Shown here in pieces: positions 59,452-64,000 of a stretch of 64,000 nt of DNA. Made by a program: the position numbers and the translations under genes. This DNA is from Synanceia verrucosa (lineage: Eukaryota > Chordata > Actinopteri > Perciformes > Synanceiidae). The stretch spans positions 27,623,669-27,687,668 of the forward strand of contig CM056556.1 in NCBI GenBank assembly GCA_029721515.1, read 5' to 3'. The notes beneath the pieces were generated by a model. That model did no database searches. It was not told where the DNA came from and saw only the letters and a program-made list of their open reading frames with translations. Each line of letters begins with the position of its first letter. Position 1 is the stretch's first letter.

Positions 59452-59961
59452 GTAAGACACAAACTTGCGCGTCTAATATATTATGTACCAGCTGGACACC
59501 TAGCTAGATCTGGACGCCGAGCTAAACAGCCTGCTATAGTTAGCTTGTCATTCTAAGCTAGGCTAACGTTAAAAAGGTTAGCTTGCCAGAGTTTATTCAA
59601 AGGGCGGTGTTGCTAATGTTAGCAAGCTAACGGTAGCTCATTTAGGTAGTTCCATGTCGTCACTTTTTGGGGCTAAATAAACGTCGCTAACGCAGGTTGT
59701 TGAATGTTGGCAGAAAGTAGAAACTGACCAATGTTAGCTGGCAGTTAGTCTAGTTAGGTACTGAGTCATCTGAGCTGAAGCTTTTCATTTTACTTCTGAT
59801 GAAGCCGAAGCGTTTTGATCCAACGTTGTTAACTCTCACAGAGCAATACTGATAATAATATGCAGGTGTTTTAAGTACTAAATAAACTGTCATAAATTCA
59901 TGTTGTGCTCAAAGCTTAATAACAGCTAACCTCTTCAAATCTGTGATCTCACTGATTGCAG
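59452..59961 (+). other. First intron of the anillin-like gene
   Basis: It runs from the donor after 59451 to the acceptor at 59960-59961 (ATTGCAG). It contains several GCTAGC/GCTAAC-type words near 59520-59640 but no recognised element. Confidence 0.6.
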
Positions 59962-59967
59962 TTCAGC

Positions 59968-62900
59968 ATGGAGGCTGACGAGCAAAACAGTGGCAACATC
60001 AACTTGAAAAGACAGAGAACACCTCTGTCAGATTCTGAAGACAATGGCCTCCCACCATCAGGTTTGTTTCTGCCTGTAATAACAAGTAATACAAAGATTT
60101 ACCAGCAGTCTGTGCAGTTGTGTTTATGACTTTTAACCTTGTGCATCTCTCTGTCTGATGTCTCAGAGGTCAACGATGGGCAGAAGCGGCGGCGTCTGGA
60201 GGCAGATGGTCGGGAGAATCGTAGCCCTAAGCCTTCGTTCTCTGGACGGCTGGCTGAAGCAAAGCCAGACACACCGATGGTTCCTTCAGTCCGGTCCCGA
60301 GTCCAGCAACTCACCCAGCGACGGGAAGGTAATCCTAGCTTTACTTTTGAAGCTGGCACACTAATGTTTTCCCCTGTAACTTTTATCAACAAGGGTAAAT
60401 ATTAGAAACACACCCTCAGTATGACAATATGCATTTCAACAGACTACTGATCACAAACTACAGTCTCTAATCTGTGGAGCCAGTTTTTTAGATAAATGGT
60501 GTGGTTGGTGGTTTTAGGGGGTGCTCCTCTGGCCCAGCGCTGCCTGTCGGATCCGGGGGCTGACAGCCCATCAGTCATCATCCATGAAAAGGCCTTCAGA
60601 GAGCATCTCCTTGGTGAGGATGCAAATAAACATCACACTTGTCAATGTTGGCCACAGTCCTTTTTTGGTTGATATTTGTTTTTTCATTTGTTTGTTTGTA
60701 TGCAACCTTTGCTATGACATGAGTTATGTTAGACTTAGTCACAATTATATCAGGTCTGTGGCTGGAAAAGTATTAAAGGGACACTGTGTAATTTTTTAAA
60801 GTATTTTATTACCTCAAATCAACGTCTTCATTCATAAATAGATCCTCATTGGTGTAAAATAACATGAAATAAAGGTGTAAAATAACATATGCCACCAGTC
60901 TGACTTACCCTCCTGGGTGAAGAATCAGTTATAGAATAGTTACATAGAGCGGGTCGCTCATGAGGAGGCTTCCATGTCTTTCTGGTCTATCAAAAACTAC
61001 GAACTGCAGAGAGGGACATAAAGCACTACCTGCTAGTACCCATAGGACAAAATGCATTTCTCTGTTTTCTGATTCACTTTTCGTAGAGAAGCAAGGTGGA
61101 GATGCTGGTTTTAATTTATTGAATAAAAAAATAAGAAAAATATTTTTTTAAATTGCAAATGACATGTTAATTAAACACAATTATTAGATAAACAAGATGT
61201 ATTTTTAGTATTTGTAATGTGGCTGTGACTTATAGAAATAGACATAAAATGAAAAAAGTTGTGCAAGTTTGCTGTGCAAAAAATAGTGCAAATTAGTTTG
61301 GGGAAAAAAAGCCAATGAATTTGTTACATATTTTCCCTTCAGATGAGGGAGAGTTTAATCAGCGCCTGGAGCGTTTTAAAGTGCCACTCTTCCAGGCTGC
61401 TCCCACCCCCACACAGAGCCCCTCCCAAAGGACACGCTCCAACTTTGTGTCCGCCATTCAGCAGAAACTCCACAGCTCTGCAGCACCCAGCAACAAACAG
61501 GCATCTCGTATTCGCCAGGTTTGGTCAGGTTTATTTATTTATTTATTTATTTATTTTACTGTATCAGCAGTACCTAAATTACACCGTTCTAATTGACTTG
61601 TGCCTGATAAAAATCTATTATTAATCATCAACCACTTCTGTGAATTTTTAAACTTTTGAATACCTAAAGCTGCTAGCAGCTGCATTAATGGCAACTTAAA
61701 ATTGAATCAGTTAATTGATTTATACATGTGCTGTTCATACTCAGTCCCTGAATTACCTGCAGAGTTTATGTCTGACGTCATGGTTTCCCTGATCAGGAAC
61801 GGGAACAGGAGCTGAGCCAGTTACATTTCCAACCAATCAGTGAGAACGCCTGGCTGAAAAGGAGCAACTCTGATCCCTCCTTGTCTCAGGTGGGTTTATT
61901 TGTTTAGTCACAACTGTCAGCAGTGCCTTACTTAATTATCCGTAATATTGAAGTCGATGTGGCTTATAAATAATTATAATACCAATAATAGATGGTCAAA
62001 CTCACTCAATTCTTGACCAATTTTGACATTCCTCTGCTGAAGTGGCTCTAGATTTTGAACATTTCATTCATACACATTACCATACAAGCTTCAGTATCTT
62101 ACCACTTCAACATGAGCACAGCAGGTGCCCTATGATGGTTATATATATATATATATTACATATTTACAAATAATGTGTCCCCTTTTGGCTGGTACATAGA
62201 AAGTACATGATCCAGAAGTCAATGACAGTCCTATTTATTTCCCCTTTTGTTTTTTTTTCCTTGGTCTGTCAAAATTGGCATAATTAATCAGGTTAACTTT
62301 GTATTATTTAATACACTGGTCCATGTACCTTTAGCAGGGATGGACGCCCCCTGGCCCCTCATCTCCCTCCTCCTGGGTTCCTAGATCTAGAGGCAGAGTT
62401 CAGTGGCCTCCTATGCAGCCCTGGGATGTGAGTTTGTGACCAAATAACCTTTTTGTTTCTGGTCACTTTGTGCTTCAATATACAGACAAAGATTTGAGCC
62501 AGTAGAATGGGTAATGATAAGAATTTAATTTGATAAAATAATGAGGCAGTATCTGCTTACAAGTATACCACCTTTGTTTACAATGATCAAGCATAACATT
62601 CTGACCACTGACAGGTGAGGTGAATAACACTGATTCTCTCTCCATCATGGTTCCTGGGATATATAAGGCATCAGATGAACATTTAGTGCTCAGAGTTGAT
62701 GTTAGAAGCAGGATCAGGATTTTTCAGGAGTTTGACACCAAGAAGCAAACAGTGATGTCTAGAGGACTGGATCAGAGCATCTCCAGACCTGCAGCTCTGG
62801 TGGGCTGTTCCTGGTCTGCAGTGGTCAGGATCTATCAAAAGTGGTCCAAGGAAGGACCAGAACCAGAGACAGGGTCATGAGAGGACAAGGATCACTGATG

Positions 62901-63522
62901 CAGGTCTGGTCCTGGTGGTCTGATCCAACAGAGCAGAGGAGTTAATGCTGCTGAACATAGAAAGGAGTCAGATACTACAGAGTAAACCTTCAGGGGTCAG
63001 AGGTCACCAACACAACATGAGGCAGGTGGTCATAAAGTTATGATGATCATTGTGGCTCCAGATGTTTGTCTTTTTAGAAGGAGGATGTTCACGTCATAAA
63101 TAAAGCACCTGGTGTGGTTTTGAGGGAAGTTATCTGTTCACACAAAGGGTTATTTCCATATCCCAAATTCACTTTTTGCTTCATATATTTTATTGAAACT
63201 ATCATCTCTGTCAGCATGTACAGGGACTCACTTTGGAGGGATTTGTGGACATCCTGTATATTTTGACTTTTCATTTTTGTCTGGTTGGTGGGCACATGGC
63301 CTAAATCTTATTTCCTTTTAGTTTGTGTATTTACTTACCATTGATTACATTACATTTATGAACGCCACATGAAGCTATTCTCTGCATTACCACCTCTTAC
63401 TTTTGTTTCTTGGTGCTGATATTGCTGCTTTGAGCAGACGGATGGTGATGCTGAGCTGAAGGACGGCAGCTTCACTGAAGTTCCTGCACCACGTGCAGAG
63501 AAGCAGTCTTCAGATGGGACAG
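59968..63522 (+). CDS. anln: Anillin-like protein, 5' part of gene
   Basis: The gene is cut by the right edge. Coding exons are 59968-60061, 60167-60328, 60518-60613, 61343-61518, 61797-61889, 62338-62427 and 63438-63522; phases agree throughout and give about 265 residues. Family knowledge: anillin is a ring scaffold that binds actin, myosin II, septins and RhoA during cytokinesis. Features resembling anillin are KRQRTPLSDSE (residues 14-24), a basic KRRR cluster near 38-41 that may be a nuclear signal, SVRSRVQQLTQRRE (72-85), EFNQRLERF (121-129), and RIRQEREQELSQLHF with NAW following. Proline-directed Ser/Thr sites (RTPL, DTPM, TPTQSP) are frequent, as in a CDK target. The C-terminal anillin-homology and PH domains would lie beyond the window. 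The start is the first ATG of exon 2. The conserved anillin N-terminus (MDPFTEKLLERTRARRE-type, formin-binding) is not seen. It may be an anillin paralogue or use another first exon. Position beside septin7 supports the family call. Confidence 0.8.
60614..61342 (+). other. Intron of the anillin-like gene
   Basis: A 729-base AT-rich intron with a GTGAGG donor and CCCTTCAG acceptor. No exon or mobile element recognised. Confidence 0.7.
61890..62337 (+). other. Intron of the anillin-like gene
   Basis: A 448-base intron. It includes a short TA run near 62140-62156 and ends in the tandem acceptor TTAGCAG. Nothing else recognised. Confidence 0.65.
62428..63437 (+). other. Intron of the anillin-like gene carrying a Tc1 relic
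   Basis: A 1.0-kb intron, nearly half of it (62581-63052) occupied by the Tc1-like relic. The remaining sequence shows no exon. The acceptor region ends GAGCAG, a further NAGNAG. Confidence 0.65.
62581..63052 (+). mobile_element. Internally deleted Tc1/mariner-like transposon relic
   Basis: Terminal inverted repeats of about 28 bases begin CAATGATCAAGCATAACATT (62581) and end with CATAAAGTTATGATGATCATTG (to 63052). Inside, a broken frame at 62620-62880 resembles the N-terminal helix-turn-helix DNA-binding part of a Tc1-like transposase: the signature LVGCSWSAVVRIYQKWSKEG is readable. It stops well before any DDE catalytic domain, and the element is 472 bases against roughly 1.6 kb for an intact family member. 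It therefore cannot move itself. Confidence 0.88.
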
Positions 63523-64000
63523 GTAGGACTTTTACGTCAAAATGACTTATACCATCCTCATTAATGAAACACATTTAGTTTGTTTCTGTAGTTTTGAGAA
63601 TTAGCAGACAGTAATATGACTGTCCTAAACTGATGTGTAAAACCAGTTCATAGCCCTCTATAGCCCATATGGCTCTTAGTAAGACATGAACCAAACTAAC
63701 CCTCTCTAAAATGAAAAAAACACAGTGATGCACTACATTGTCAAAACCTGCTGGAACAATATAGTGTCAAGTTTGTTGTACACCCTTTCAAAAAATGCTG
63801 CCGTCAATATATTTAAGATGAGATGTGTTGTTAGACAAGTAGAGAAATAATCATAAGCATTTCCACAGTGAGGTACACAGTCTCATTTTAAAATTAAAAA
63901 AAAAAACATTCGCCATCAATCAGTACCTGGAGGTTAAGTGACAAAATCAATGTTAGGACAGAAAACGTGACGTTTCTCCTCTACAGTGTTTTTTGTAAAA
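63523..64000 (+). other. Intron of the anillin-like gene running off the right edge
   Basis: After the donor at 63523 no further exon is recognisable before the window ends. The sequence is AT-rich with an A-rich tract near 63890-63906. Confidence 0.6.

Noticed and set aside
62620..62880. An 86-codon frame that could be taken as a host gene
   Set aside because: It lies between Tc1-like inverted ends and resembles the N-terminal part of a Tc1 transposase. It is a truncated relic.

Overview
This is a 64-kb stretch of nuclear DNA from a ray-finned fish, most likely a percomorph-type teleost. The evidence is intron-split genes with GT-AG junctions, proteins that read as vertebrate orthologues, abundant (CA)n and (TA)n microsatellites, and teleost-style SINE, Tc1 and TTAA-flanked transposon relics. 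Long open frames in the satellite arrays are artefacts and are not annotated as genes.

Layout, left to right. (1) 1-6.9 kb: the last five coding exons of a neutral sphingomyelinase 2 gene (smpd3-like, + strand), whose 5' part lies beyond the left edge. (2) 6.9-17.1 kb: its 3' flank and two large tandem arrays, a 12-bp minisatellite (8389-11482) and an 8/10/12-bp TTTATCA-based array (12741-17074). (3) 18.8-20.6 kb: a complete three-exon CC chemokine gene (+). (4) 22.2-52.5 kb: a complete septin-7 gene (+) with 13 coding exons and 429 codons before the stop. One large intron holds a third array, about 59 copies of a 39-bp unit. (5) 55.1-56.7 kb: a second, different three-exon CC chemokine gene (-), convergent with septin7. 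(6) 59.3 kb to the right edge: the 5' part of an anillin-like gene (+), including a non-coding first exon and a promoter with cell-cycle-type motifs.

Gene relationships. Septin-7 and anillin cooperate in the cytokinetic ring, and to my knowledge the two genes are near neighbours in other vertebrates (human 7p14), so the right half looks like conserved synteny. The chemokine genes are separate immune genes placed on either side of septin7. The anillin-like product appears to lack the usual anillin N-terminus.

The most unusual feature is the tandem-repeat load: three unrelated minisatellites total about 9.7 kb (15% of the window). Each unit happens to carry transcription-factor-like words: GTCT/AGAC (SMAD-type), TGATAA (GATA-type) and TGACTCA plus CACCTG (AP-1 plus E-box). 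The 39-bp unit also carries a consensus 5' splice site on the antisense strand. The words are visible in the sequence; any function is inference. Exon boundaries were read by eye from splice consensus, frame continuity and remembered family conservation, with no alignment run.
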